This document shows, piece by piece, positions 15,529-23,575 of a DNA stretch of 55,653 nt (position 1 is the first letter of the stretch; every line of letters begins with the position of its first letter). Origin of the DNA: a virus; IMG/VR virus record IMGVR_UViG_3300039098_000023, positions 53,978-109,630 of that record. One strand, given 5' to 3'. The notes beneath the pieces are model-generated. The model was not told the DNA's origin, searched no databases, and saw only the letters and a program-made list of their open reading frames with translations. Both the position numbers and the translations under genes were made by a program.

Positions 15529-15982
15529 TAGCGTTCCTTCGGTACGGATGATACAACTCCTCAGCCTCTTTTCTTGCGTTAATAGCTTCATCTTTAGCGT
15601 CGAAGCGTTTACTTAGCTTAACCTCGCCGTTAACAGCAAGTCTAGCTGCCCACATACCTCTACTTTTGTCGTAACTTACACCCTTAACACCACTAGTGTT
15701 ATCTTTACGTTTAAGAGTATTTTGTCCGTTGATTGACTTGTCTGCGTCTCTTAGGTTTGATTTCCTATTGTCTAAAGAGTTGCCGTTCTTGTGGTCAACT
15801 AAGTCATAATTAACTAACTCTTTGTGTAAATACGTACGTCTTCCACTTACCCTACCAGCAACACGCATCACTCCTGTAGGTAATACGTTAATATACCAAT
15901 TGCCAGACTCGTATATATGTAAGTCTTCGTCGTCAATTAAGACTGTGTAGGGAAGACCTTTTCTGTATATAGTAAGTTCCAC
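15521..15982 (-). CDS. HNH homing endonuclease with AP2 domain
   Basis: 153 residues. The N-terminal part holds an HNH nuclease core (YLHKELVN, VDHKNGNSLDNRKSNLR). The C-terminal part is an AP2-type DNA-binding repeat (GVKGVSYDKSRGMWAARL, then F-D-A-K-D-E-A). GTG start overlapping the polymerase stop by one base, after GGAGGAGTA. Such free-standing enzymes spread by cutting alleles that lack them and are copied in during repair. It lies just behind a polymerase gene that also carries an intron endonuclease. Confidence 0.88.
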   Translation of the reverse strand: MELTIYRKGLPYTVLIDDEDLHIYESGNWYINVLPTGVMRVAGRVSGRRTYLHKELVNYDLVDHKNGNSLDNRKSNLRDADKSINGQNTLKRKDNTSGVKGVSYDKSRGMWAARLAVNGEVKLSKRFDAKDEAINARKEAEELYHPYRRNAND

Positions 15983-17115
15983 TACTCCTCCTCTTCCTCG
16001 TAAATATCTTTATAAATTTCGTGTAAGTTTTCGAAGCTCTCAGTAGTACTTGCCCAGTCTAAGCCATGCTCAGTATCTGCTAGCATAGGTATAGTTACGC
16101 CTTTTAAAGGTTCAGGATACTTACACATACAAGTTTCCATAATTTCCTTTGCTTGCATAAGAAATTCTACCTTAGCCTCGCACTCAATGGAGTCATGTAT
16201 AGTGGCAAATACCCGCATAGGACACTCACTATCACTAGCGTAACCGTATTTATGTGCAATGTTAGACCAGTCATCAATGTAGTTCTCTTGTATATCGCAC
16301 AATGAATACATCAAGCAATCCGACGCAAGCGACTGAATTGTAGCGTTAACGGCTTGACGGACTGCCCTCTCAATTACACCTTTATCTGTAGATGATACTG
16401 CTGGTACTCTACGCTTCCTACCTAATAACGACATTGAGTACCCATTCTTCTTAGTAAACTCAATAATATCTTTAATATACTGATCAATACCTGGATACTT
16501 CTCAAAGTAGTTATCTAGTATCTGTTGACATTCCTCCGTGGTCTTTTGGAACGCAGACATTAGAGCATTAACAGGCTTCTTGCTCATTAGCACACGGTTT
16601 GCTAGCAGACTAGGTATCTGGAACTTATCTACAAGCAACTCAGCAGCTTCCTTATTACCCTTAAGTGATGTAAGCTTAGGGTACTCGTACTTAGTTTTAC
16701 CTTTTTTATCAACCTCGCCTGTATCAAGAGCTACGCCTATCTCAACCATAATTTCTTTCAGGATAGCGTCAGCGCGATCAGGCGTAATCTTGATCTTACT
16801 AGATAGCGTCAGCGCCCCACCTCCGTACAGAGATAAAAATTGTATAGTCTTGCTAATGGTTCTAAGCTCAGGGTATTTGTGTTTTACCTCGTTAGCATGA
16901 CAGTCTAGGCTGAATACCTCTTTAGCGATACTCCCGTGTATGTCGATGCCTTGCTGGAAAATCTCTTCCAGCTTCTTATCTCCTGAGCATATCTGACCTA
17001 TACGCATTTCAGCAGAGCTTAAGTCAGAGGCCATAAAGACCCATCCTTCTTTAGCCTTGAAGATTCTTTTTACGTTTACTGCCTCTTCGTTGCGCTGTGG
17101 AACGTTTTGCAAATT
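15982..17115 (-). CDS. DNA polymerase family A, exon 2 (polymerase palm and fingers)
   Basis: 377 residues after splicing. Begins with the family consensus NLQNVPQR, then motif A (DLSSAEMRIGQICSGDK), motif B on the O-helix (RTISKTIQFLSLYGG) and motif C (TIHDSIE) close to the end, so the polymerase active site is complete. The unspliced frame can start at an ATG at 17157, but that 14-residue extension is intron sequence. Joined to exon 1 it restores S-S-S-N-P-N-L-Q-N-V-P without a frame change. Replicates the phage genome with the primase and helicase encoded to the right. Confidence 0.93.
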   Translation of the reverse strand, partial: NLQNVPQRNEEAVNVKRIFKAKEGWVFMASDLSSAEMRIGQICSGDKKLEEIFQQGIDIHGSIAKEVFSLDCHANEVKHKYPELRTISKTIQFLSLYGGGALTLSSKIKITPDRADAILKEIMVEIGVALDTGEVDKKGKTKYEYPKLTSLKGNKEAAELLVDKFQIPSLLANRVLMSKKPVNALMSAFQKTTEECQQILDNYFEKYPGIDQYIKDIIEFTKKNGYSMSLLGRKRRVPAVSSTDKGVIERAVRQAVNATIQSLASDCLMYSLCDIQENYIDDWSNIAHKYGYASDSECPMRVFATIHDSIECEAKVEFLMQAKEIMETCMCKYPEPLKGVTIPMLADTEHGLDWASTTESFENLHEIYKDIYEEEEE

Positions 17116-17846
17116 CATTTGTGTTACGGTACACCCGATTCCGATGTACCTCTGCATGTTTCCATGCAGATCAGACTATATCATGTCTACGTTGCAGTAG
17201 ACCCATGCGCTTCGAACTCTCTTGAGTCCTACTCTACTAGGTTCAGCCTAAGCTGCCGTTCGATAGTCGTTGCGCGTTCAATTAGGATTTACGTAGTAAT
17301 TGATGTAACTTTGTGTGATCACTTGGTGTCATCAATTGCAAGTTTTCGATATCATTGTTAGTAGGGTCTAAATCTATATGGTGGATAACGTATCCTTCGG
17401 GCATCTCAGTTAGACCGTTAGCTTCGCAGTACACTAAGTGGTGTACGAATATATGCTTACTACCAGTTCTACCTGTGAACCATGCGGGCCTTAAATGTAT
17501 TAAATAACCTTTTCCGTCGCTAATTTCACCAATGTACCTTCTACTATCTTTACCGTAGCGCCCAAAACTAGGATTATTAGCTCCAAGTTTTGAATTACGA
17601 TAGTTTTGTTTCTTTCTGATATCTCTGTACTCTTTTGTATAATTTTCAGCAACAAATTTCCATACGATTTTATAAGAAGACCTAGATGCGTCTGCTATTT
17701 TCTGTAATGTTAGTTGTGTATTCTCGTATATATATTTTACTTGTTGCATTTTGTTCTCCTAAAAGCTTCGCTCAGGATCGTCTTAGGCTTCTGCCCTTAG
17801 ATATTCCCTGAGTTCACATGGTTTTATAACCCCAATTTTATAGTTT
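17116..17846 (-). ncRNA. Group I self-splicing intron in the DNA polymerase gene
   Basis: 731 bases. The 5' exon ends AACCCU and pairs with an internal guide GGGGUU about 14 bases into the intron, giving a six-pair P1 with the required U-G wobble at the splice site. The intron ends in G. Core elements near the ends: CTCAGG and CCTGAG pairing as P4 in the 5' part; CGACTAT and ATAGTCT pairing as P7 in the 3' part; then a P9 hairpin TCTGCATG-GAAA-CATGCAGA. Splicing rebuilds the polymerase consensus exactly. The endonuclease gene fills the middle. Confidence 0.9.
17282..17749 (-). CDS. Intron-encoded HNH homing endonuclease
   Basis: 155 residues with a helix-turn-helix-like N terminus (LTLQKIADASRSSYKIVWKF), a NUMOD3-like piece (GANNPSFGRYGKDS), and a C-terminal HNH core: VHHLVYCEANG, GYVIHHIDLDPTNNDIENL, then HTKLHQ. 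It would cut the intronless polymerase gene near the insertion site and promote intron transfer. AGGAGAACAAA precedes its ATG, and the whole gene sits inside the group I intron between the P6 and P7 parts. Confidence 0.9.
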   Translation of the reverse strand: MQQVKYIYENTQLTLQKIADASRSSYKIVWKFVAENYTKEYRDIRKKQNYRNSKLGANNPSFGRYGKDSRRYIGEISDGKGYLIHLRPAWFTGRTGSKHIFVHHLVYCEANGLTEMPEGYVIHHIDLDPTNNDIENLQLMTPSDHTKLHQLLRKS

Positions 17847-19529
17847 AGGGTTAGAGCTTGACAGGCGACCAGTAGCAGCGCCAGTAATATTATAAGTAGG
17901 ATGGATTCTACCGTCAATAGTTTTACTAAGGATACCTTCTACGTATGTACTACGCATCTTACAAAGTTCGTTGTAGTTACTGATCTTATACAAAAGGTCA
18001 GAGTTGGCAGGATAATTATTCTTCCACTCATCTACGCATTCCTTATCTGTTGAAGGAGTAGTTTGCTTTCCTTCTGTGTTCCTAGCTTTAGTGTACTTAA
18101 CAATCGGTAGTCGCAAAGTTTCGAAGAATAGGACACGCTTATGGTTATTAGATGTGAGCTTAAACTTGAACTGGTAAGGCAACTTAGTAATAGGATTAAC
18201 TCGTTTACCGTTTTCCTTCATGATCTCTAATACTTCTAAGACACCCCTAGCCTCTTCAATCTTTGGGTGCTTCATCAATTCTATCTCGTAAGCTTCAATC
18301 TTCTTAGTAAGCTCAATCAAGTACTCGTTAGCGTACTCAACATCTACAGGCCAACCAGTCATTTCCATCTTAGTTGCTGTACGAGAGAACCTCATCAGCA
18401 TATAGAATACGTCTACCATATTCTCTTCTACTAGTTTATCCATGAAATGTAGGTACAATCTAAAGGTAGCATCCGTATCCACTAAAGCGTATTGAGCTAA
18501 TATATCGAACGGAATCAGATCGTAATGAAAATCTCCCATCTTCATTTTATGCTTTTTGCAGTAAGCCTTCTTAAACTTGTCTAGTTCGCTATCATAATCC
18601 CCAAGATCAGTTATGGTACACGCAGCGTACTTAAGGTCGTTAGGTGTATTCTCGTCACACAAGAACGACATATACATCGTATCTGCTGTATTAACAGTAT
18701 CAAGTACAGGAATCTTCCAAGCATGACAGATAAATTTCATATCGAACTTTAGGTTGTGACCAATTACTATAATGTCTTTGCGCTTAAATAGTTTCCTTTT
18801 TTGCTCTAAGATCCACTTCCACTCAGCCTTAGTCCAGTAACCTTTATAGAAGTCAGTGGGTATCAAGTAAGAATACCCTACTTTGTGCGTATACTGACTC
18901 ATCAGGATCTTCTTAGACTTAAAGCAGAATCCTGTTGTCTCTGTATCAAAAGCGAATAGCTTAACAGTTTCCATGTGCTTAAAGAATGCTTTAGCCTTGC
19001 CTATTGTGTCTATGATTGTGTAGTGCGTCTGGATCTTTTTAATCTCAGTAACTACATCTGTTTGTCGCTCAGTAGCTATAAGGTTAAACGTCTCATCTAG
19101 GATAGGCTTAATCTCTGGTTTATACCTAATCATAACTGGATTAGGACTAGGTATGACCTTCTGGTTTTCGTACTTAGTTGACGTTAGGACTTTGGTGAGA
19201 AATTTCTCCATCCCTTTCTGATTCATTATCTTCTCAAACGCTAAAGCTCCAACAGGTACTACTACATTGAATCCACGCTCATTGATAAGCTCTTCAATGT
19301 ATTCAATCTTTTCTTTGAACTCAGCAGCTTTAGGCTTTGGTGCTAACGTATCTGCTAAGCACACGACCGATACTTCATCAGAGGCATTGATTCCTACAGC
19401 TTCAAATTTAGATAGGAACGCTACAATTCCATCGGAAGTAGCTTTACCTTGTGATACCCATTGTTTGTTTTGTGCGTTAGCGAATACCAGTAAGATGTTA
19501 GGCTTTGGTGCTAGGCTAGCCTTGATCAA
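17847..19529 (-). CDS. DNA polymerase family A, exon 1 (N-terminal and 3'-5' exonuclease)
   Basis: 561 residues up to the splice site; without splicing it stops two codons later. The 3'-5' proofreading domain has DTETTG at 195-200, GHNLKFDMKF and the Y-x3-D type YALVDTDATF. The end GAATGRLSSSNP is the start of the polymerase domain. Residues 1-160 resemble a family 4 uracil-DNA glycosylase-like domain (VVVPVGALAFEKI, KVIPSPNPVMIR), as known for the SPO1 polymerase. TTG start at 19529, six bases after GGAGG. Full spliced product about 938 residues. Confidence 0.92.
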
Positions 19530-19559
19530 TATAACCTCCTTATTGTGAAAAGTAGTTTT

Positions 19560-19591
19560 ATTTCAGGAAAAGTAGTATGTTTTTCTGAAAT
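19560..19591 (-). promoter_or_regulatory. Stem-loop ahead of the polymerase start
   Basis: TTTCAGAAAA and TTTTCCTGAAA form a ten-pair stem with one bulged C and an 8-base loop, ending about 30 bases before the TTG start. It has no T-run after it. It may be a translational control site for the polymerase, as known for T4 gp43 autoregulation, which is inference only. Confidence 0.4.
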
Positions 19592-19635
19592 TTTATGAAT
19601 AACTAGCATTGATACAGGCATTTACCTAGCTCACC

Positions 19636-19869
19636 CTAATGCTCAGGAATAGGGTCTGTAAGTTTTGCTACTGTTCTAGTTAATTCAGCGATACGTTCCT
19701 TACGTTTAGCTAGTTCCTCTACGATCTCGTATACCTCTAACTCATCTCCGTGAAAGTTACTTACGTATTCAGATCCTAAGATGTCCATCTGTACTTCGTA
19801 ATCTTTAAACTCCTTATCAATAGAGCCGTAACCTAGTAACCGTTCCTCTTTTAAATCCTTAGTATTCAC
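19636..19869 (-). CDS. Small acidic helical protein
   Basis: 77 residues, mostly charged helix ending in a predicted coiled coil (VEELAKRKERIAELTRTVAK). GTG start after GGAGGGTTAT. First gene after the promoter at 19896-19924 and the only gene between that promoter and the polymerase. No family recognised. Confidence 0.8.
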   Translation of the reverse strand: MNTKDLKEERLLGYGSIDKEFKDYEVQMDILGSEYVSNFHGDELEVYEIVEELAKRKERIAELTRTVAKLTDPIPEH

Positions 19870-19895
19870 ATAACCCTCCTTGTTTAAGTTAACTA

Positions 19896-19924
19896 ATAGT
19901 AAAACACTTTAAGATCAAAGTCAA
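19896..19924 (-). promoter_or_regulatory. Sigma70-like promoter for polymerase operon
   Basis: Minus strand TTGACT (19919-19924), 17-base spacer, TACTAT (19896-19901). It lies directly after hairpin B of the small RNA locus and about 30 bases before the GTG start at 19869. Confidence 0.7.
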
Positions 19925-19929
19925 GACCT

Positions 19930-20078
19930 GTTTTAGAATAAAAACCAATTCTAAAACTCCTAAAGAAGCTTCGCTTTAAGTTCCTTAGAACCCTTGAAGG
20001 TCAAGAGCAAAACCATCTGGTTGCGAACCTTGTCTATAGACGAAACCTTTTTCGGTATTTCTCTATAAAGACGTTTAT
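19930..20078 (-). ncRNA. Putative structured small RNA, copy 1
   Basis: A non-coding stretch of about 150 bases between two promoters, with a second copy at 54382-54531. Visible structure: a 5' hairpin CTATAAA/TTTATAG; a stem CTAAGGAA/TTCTTTAG enclosing AGCGAAGC; and a 3' hairpin GTTTTAGAAT/ATTCTAAAAC with an 8-base loop (19930-19957). The pair just outside the first hairpin is U-A here and G-C in copy 2, a compensating change. No open frame fills it. The 3' end is uncertain because no T-run follows the last hairpin. Confidence 0.6.
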
Positions 20079-20084
20079 AGACTT

Positions 20085-20113
20085 ATACTACACTATTTTG
20101 AGCACAAAGTCAA
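20085..20113 (-). promoter_or_regulatory. Promoter of small RNA copy 1
   Basis: Minus strand TTGACT (20108-20113), 17-base spacer beginning TTGTGCTCAAAATA, TAGTAT (20085-20090). The -35 and most of the spacer are identical to the promoter of copy 2 at 54538-54566. Confidence 0.72.
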
Positions 20114-20144
20114 GCTTTAAATGATTATAAATAATTAATATAGC

Positions 20145-20174
20145 AGATAAAAGAAAAGCCTCAATTAAGAGGCT
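20145..20174 (-). terminator. Rho-independent terminator
   Basis: AGCCTC, loop TTAATT, GAGGCT, followed by TTTCTTTTAT on the minus strand. It closes the long primase-to-bL36 operon, about 70 bases after the bL36-like stop and just before the small RNA promoter. Confidence 0.85.
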
Positions 20175-20242
20175 AAACTAGTAGGAACAATCATCTAAAT
20201 ACTCAATTTTAGTAATTACATCTTACTCAAGTAACTCCGTAA

Positions 20243-20341
20243 TTACTCCGTGTGGTTAGTACATGTAACTATAATCTTTCCTGCTCGTCTATATATTTTG
20301 CAATTAGCACATACGTGTTTATTGTGTAGTTTATATTTCAA
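20243..20341 (-). CDS. Ribosomal protein bL36-like protein
   Basis: 32 residues, below usual length cut-offs. TTG start six bases after AGGAGG, overlapping the upstream gene's stop by 11 bases. It lines up with bacterial bL36 (large ribosomal subunit protein L36, RpmJ) position by position from residue 1: Cys at 11, 14 and 27 match its zinc ligands, and N13, K15, I16, R19, G21, I23 and V25 also agree. The fourth ligand, a His, is at 30 instead of 33, and the basic tail is trimmed. Followed by a terminator. A zinc protein with chance likeness is the alternative, but the register of matches argues against it. Confidence 0.7.
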   Translation of the reverse strand: MKYKLHNKHVCANCKIYRRAGKIIVTCTNHTE

Positions 20342-20696
20342 CAATAACCTCCTTCATCAAAAACCTATAGATGGCAGTTGAAAACCTAGTAGGATTAATA
20401 ATTGATTCTAAGATAGACACTTTACACATAATCCTTGAATAGTCTAAAAAGTCCCGCCACCAATCTTGTTCTTTAGCCCAGTTATATAGTTTAAAGAAGC
20501 TCTCAGGAGTAGCGAAGTTAATAGCAATAGGTAATCTACTTACACCACCTAACGGATTCCCCGATTCGTCAGTACACTTGATGCAACTATGGTCACCCCA
20601 AAAGCAAATACCCATAGCCTCAGTTAAGAATTTATCCTTGTCAGTTCTATCGTAGCATTTATGTGGTCGTTCTAGTTTCTTATCTTCCCAAGTCAT
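20331..20696 (-). CDS. Unknown protein with Cys/His pattern
   Basis: 121 residues. The N-terminal half has scattered Cys and His (PHKCYDRTDKDK, CFWGDHSCIKC) that could bind a metal; the rest is helical with aromatic residues (FKLYNWAKEQDWWRDFL). Ends in a hydrophobic strand. Lies at the end of the primase operon, overlapping the bL36-like gene. No family recognised. Confidence 0.8.
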   Translation of the reverse strand: MTWEDKKLERPHKCYDRTDKDKFLTEAMGICFWGDHSCIKCTDESGNPLGGVSRLPIAINFATPESFFKLYNWAKEQDWWRDFLDYSRIMCKVSILESIINPTRFSTAIYRFLMKEVIVEI

Positions 20697-21376
20697 AGTA
20701 CCTCCTCAGTTAGCTTTAGTGATAGTTTAAGGTGATCAGGCCAAGATTCGTACTCGTTACTAGCTTCTGTAATTACATCAGTTAGCCAGTTACCTTCTAC
20801 AGTATCAGGTTCCTGTTTAAATGACTCTATCAACTCGAACGATTCTGCTACTGATTGAGCGTCCCACAGATTACCGTCAGGCATTTCTGTATTGTTATAT
20901 TCATCACCTACAAAATTAAGCTCTAGGGCTACCCCTACAAGTTTAGCTGAGCACTTAGCTAGATTATTTAGTAAAAGTTCTGCTCTATCAAATTCTTCAC
21001 TATATTGTTGCTTATACAGTTCAGTATCTTCTTTTTGCTCTTCTAATTGCGCCCCAAGTTCCTCTTTTTCGTTTAGTAGGCTCTCATATACAGGTATGCG
21101 CGTAACGTCTAAGTCTGGCCTTTGAGTAAGTACGGCGTTACGGTTCTTCATGTCTTGGTGGTTAGCGGTCATCTGACCTAGAGCACCACTTAATTTAAAA
21201 AGTGTAGCCTCAAGTCTAGCTACTCTATCTTTGTAGTCGTTCTTTTTTACGATGCTACCTTCTAGTTTAGTTAGTAGCTCTTCGTTTTCTTTTCGTAGAG
21301 CTTCCAACTCACAACCAACACATGCACCGTAAATTATCGCAGGACTCTTCTTGTGATTGTCGCATACCTTAGTCAT
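20693..21376 (-). CDS. Coiled-coil protein with N-terminal Cys pair
   Basis: 227 residues. N-terminal CDNHKK...CVGC may bind zinc. Residues 25-130 are coiled coil, including AQLEEQKEDTELYKQQYSEE. That block is nearly repeated in the small protein at 41872-42138 (AQLEEQKEDTLLYKTQYGEE). The C-terminal third is acidic. It overlaps both neighbours. Function unknown; the shared block marks a reused phage module. Confidence 0.82.
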   Translation of the reverse strand: MTKVCDNHKKSPAIIYGACVGCELEALRKENEELLTKLEGSIVKKNDYKDRVARLEATLFKLSGALGQMTANHQDMKNRNAVLTQRPDLDVTRIPVYESLLNEKEELGAQLEEQKEDTELYKQQYSEEFDRAELLLNNLAKCSAKLVGVALELNFVGDEYNNTEMPDGNLWDAQSVAESFELIESFKQEPDTVEGNWLTDVITEASNEYESWPDHLKLSLKLTEEVL

Positions 21377-22142
21377 ACACCTCTTCCTCCACTATTGCAT
21401 ACATGTTGTTGTCGTTAGCGAACGGAGAGCTACACCAAAATTCTCCATTAGTTGGTTTGCACTCTAACCCAGTACCTGTGAACCTAAAATTTAAGCCTGT
21501 TTGGTCTGTAATAATATTGTTATTAGCTAACGCAATCAATGCCTCTTGAGCGTTCAGCTCGTACTTTAGCACGAAAGGATCTTCAGTCGTTAAATACTCC
21601 CAACAGCTAAACTCTTTATATGAAGTATTCTTACATAAATAACTTCCTTCGTACTCAGCGATAAAAATCTTCTTAGTCCAAGTATCTTCTTGCTTATTAC
21701 GAACCCAAACTGTATCGCCCTTACTAGGAGTAGTTGGTTTATCTGTAGCTAAAACTATAAAAGTTTCCTTACTTAGCTCTATTGGTGTTATTGGTGTATA
21801 CTTACCTAAATCTATTAAGTAATTAGCACCAGCGAACCCTACGATAGTTCCTTGTACTCCTCGTTGCCAATCAATCCTAAGAGGCTCAGCAAAGTACGAC
21901 CCAATTAGCTCTATAGAAGCTCCTACCTTATATACATCTGCATCTTTATTAAAGCTAAGAGCCTCTTGTACTAATTCTTGTAAATATAGTAGCTCAGTAC
22001 ATGTTTTGCTTTTTAGTATAGTCAAGTCGATATCCTCTAAACGCTTAAATATCACATCATTTTCTATACAACCCATATCACTACCGCTACAGTCACCCCT
22101 AGATTCGAATAAACATCCGTGTTCTTCAAATTTCTGTTCCAT
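21369..22142 (-). CDS. Unknown protein, paralogue of 42405-42842 product
   Basis: 257 residues. The first 30 hold Cys residues (CLFESRGDCSGSDMGC). The middle is beta-rich with GDTVWVRNK. The C-terminal 90 residues (DPFVLKYELNAQEALIALA, then WCSSPFANDNNMYAIVEE) match the product at 42405-42842 (DPYALRYELTAQQALVAAW, WCASPFQNDDLMYAIVEG). In both places a gene with the EEQKEDT coil block lies downstream. Function unknown. Confidence 0.82.
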   Translation of the reverse strand: MEQKFEEHGCLFESRGDCSGSDMGCIENDVIFKRLEDIDLTILKSKTCTELLYLQELVQEALSFNKDADVYKVGASIELIGSYFAEPLRIDWQRGVQGTIVGFAGANYLIDLGKYTPITPIELSKETFIVLATDKPTTPSKGDTVWVRNKQEDTWTKKIFIAEYEGSYLCKNTSYKEFSCWEYLTTEDPFVLKYELNAQEALIALANNNIITDQTGLNFRFTGTGLECKPTNGEFWCSSPFANDNNMYAIVEEEVYD

Positions 22143-22383
22143 TATTTTCCTCCTTATACCAAATATAGTTAAGCAACTCTGGCGCTACGTCATCTAACGC
22201 TTGAGCCAACCTACCCAACATATCTATAGTTACATCCCTATCCTCTATCAATGTTTTAGCTTGATCTTTAGTAACAGTAACTACTGGATCTATTAGTGTA
22301 GACGACACATCTACTAAACTTTCAGATGAAGTTCCAAACTCGAAGTATCTAGGAAACCTCTCTTCTACGTACTTAGCTTTCAA
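22126..22383 (-). CDS. Unknown small acidic protein
   Basis: 85 residues from a TTG at 22383 (MKAKYVEERFPRYFEF), seven bases after AGGAG. A TTG at 22434 in the same frame would overlap the membrane protein gene and lacks a site. Acidic with a helical C-terminal half (IDMLGRLAQALDDVAPELLN). No family recognised. Confidence 0.65.
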   Translation of the reverse strand: MKAKYVEERFPRYFEFGTSSESLVDVSSTLIDPVVTVTKDQAKTLIEDRDVTIDMLGRLAQALDDVAPELLNYIWYKEENNGTEI

Positions 22384-22513
22384 TGTTTTTCTCCTTTTCA
22401 GTAGATCGTTTAGCCATTTTGCATATAAGAGCAAATGATACTGGTAACACGGATGCTAAAATTAAAAACCAAAATACCGACCCAATGAAGCTACTAAACT
22501 CGCTAAGGCTCAC
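22373..22513 (-). CDS. 46-residue membrane protein
   Basis: GTG start at 22513, six bases after AGGAGG, just inside the primase stop. Residues 10-31 are one hydrophobic span (IGSVFWFLILASVLPVSFAL) followed by a charged, basic tail (KMAKRSTEKEKN). Overlaps the next gene by 11 bases. Signal-anchor type topology. Function unknown. Confidence 0.68.
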   Translation of the reverse strand: MSLSEFSSFIGSVFWFLILASVLPVSFALICKMAKRSTEKEKNIES

Positions 22514-23567
22514 TCTTTACCTCCTTATGCCAAGGTATGTTCATGCATAAGCCATTCATGCTATAAGGGCAATCCTGCATACATAATTCATACGGTTTAT
22601 TATCAAGTCTAGGTTTTACCCCATTAGTACCTTCAAGGCACTTAGGTAGCACTGGTTCGTGTAGATTCTCTATACCATACTGAATTAAGTAGTCAGGTAG
22701 ATCGCCTAGATCCATACCTTCTGGTACGTTATCTGTGTTTGCAATATACACAGGGAAATATTGACTAACCATTGAGCATACGATTTGCTCAGCAACTAAT
22801 CCTGCTTTATCATTGTCACGCCAGAATACTACAAAATCTAAGTCTAAGTCGAGTAGCATTAGTAGCTTTTTTCTAGTAAAGTTGTGGCAACCAAAGAAAT
22901 TTAAGCAAGGGAATCCTTTATCTACAGCGTTCAACGAATGAAAAATTCCCTCGGCTAATATAACGTATCGCTTCTCCAAATGATCTAACATAGGCTTAAC
23001 TACATCGAAAGGGTATAACCAATTATCTTTACACGTAGAGTCTTTAGTTCTAATGTACTTAGCTGTGGCGCTACCTGTTAAGTCTCTAGCATCGACACCA
23101 AGAAGCTCCCCTCTAAGTATAATAGGGAAGCAAATACGATCTGTATAGCGACCTTTAGATACCTTAACTGCGCCAAGCATTTCGTACGTACTTGCTGATA
23201 TCCCACGAAAGTCCTCAGTCCAAGGTGCGCCACTAGGGAAAAAGATTTCTCTCTTCCTAGAGCCAGCTCTAACGTTATCAGATTCTCTGGCTAGGTTCCC
23301 TAGTTGCGCGTTCAAGTTTGTTATAGCGAACTCTTCTTCGTCTAAGTCTTCTCCAAGTAACCACCTAAGAGTCTTATCCCTATTTAAACTATAATTACAG
23401 GAGAAGCAGTGTGCTTGGAATGTGGAACCGTTGATGTTGAAGCTAGGCTTACTATCTCTGCCTCCACTATGACTACCTTGGTTAGGACATACGATCCCTA
23501 CTTCGTCACCGCCTTTGTTTACGTAGTGAATACCTTTTGCTTCTAGCAACGCTCTAAGATCGTACAT
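22503..23567 (-). CDS. DnaG-type DNA primase
   Basis: 354 residues. A CHC2 zinc finger is clear: C27, H33, C54 and C57 with KPSFNI between. A TOPRIM core follows with VILAEGIFHSLNA and WRDNDKAG. It lacks the DnaB-binding C-terminal domain of bacterial DnaG. Instead the last 50 residues carry a second Cys set (CLEG, C, CPYSMNGLC) and may bind zinc. It makes RNA primers for the phage polymerase. ATG start after TTAGGAGTTTAT. Confidence 0.9.
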   Translation of the reverse strand: MYDLRALLEAKGIHYVNKGGDEVGIVCPNQGSHSGGRDSKPSFNINGSTFQAHCFSCNYSLNRDKTLRWLLGEDLDEEEFAITNLNAQLGNLARESDNVRAGSRKREIFFPSGAPWTEDFRGISASTYEMLGAVKVSKGRYTDRICFPIILRGELLGVDARDLTGSATAKYIRTKDSTCKDNWLYPFDVVKPMLDHLEKRYVILAEGIFHSLNAVDKGFPCLNFFGCHNFTRKKLLMLLDLDLDFVVFWRDNDKAGLVAEQIVCSMVSQYFPVYIANTDNVPEGMDLGDLPDYLIQYGIENLHEPVLPKCLEGTNGVKPRLDNKPYELCMQDCPYSMNGLCMNIPWHKEVKSEP

Positions 23568-23575
23568 ATAAACTC

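Noticed and set aside
17107-17361. Plus-strand frame across the polymerase intron.
   Set aside because: No ribosome site, lies over the intron core and the HNH gene, and no protein-like composition.
19930-19957. CRISPR repeat, because GTTTTAGAAT resembles the start of type II repeats.
   Set aside because: Only one copy per locus, no regular spacers and no cas genes; it is the 3' hairpin of the small RNA.
20243-20341. Treating the gap 20175-20330 as non-coding.
   Set aside because: A TTG-started frame with a good ribosome site and bL36-like residues occupies it.
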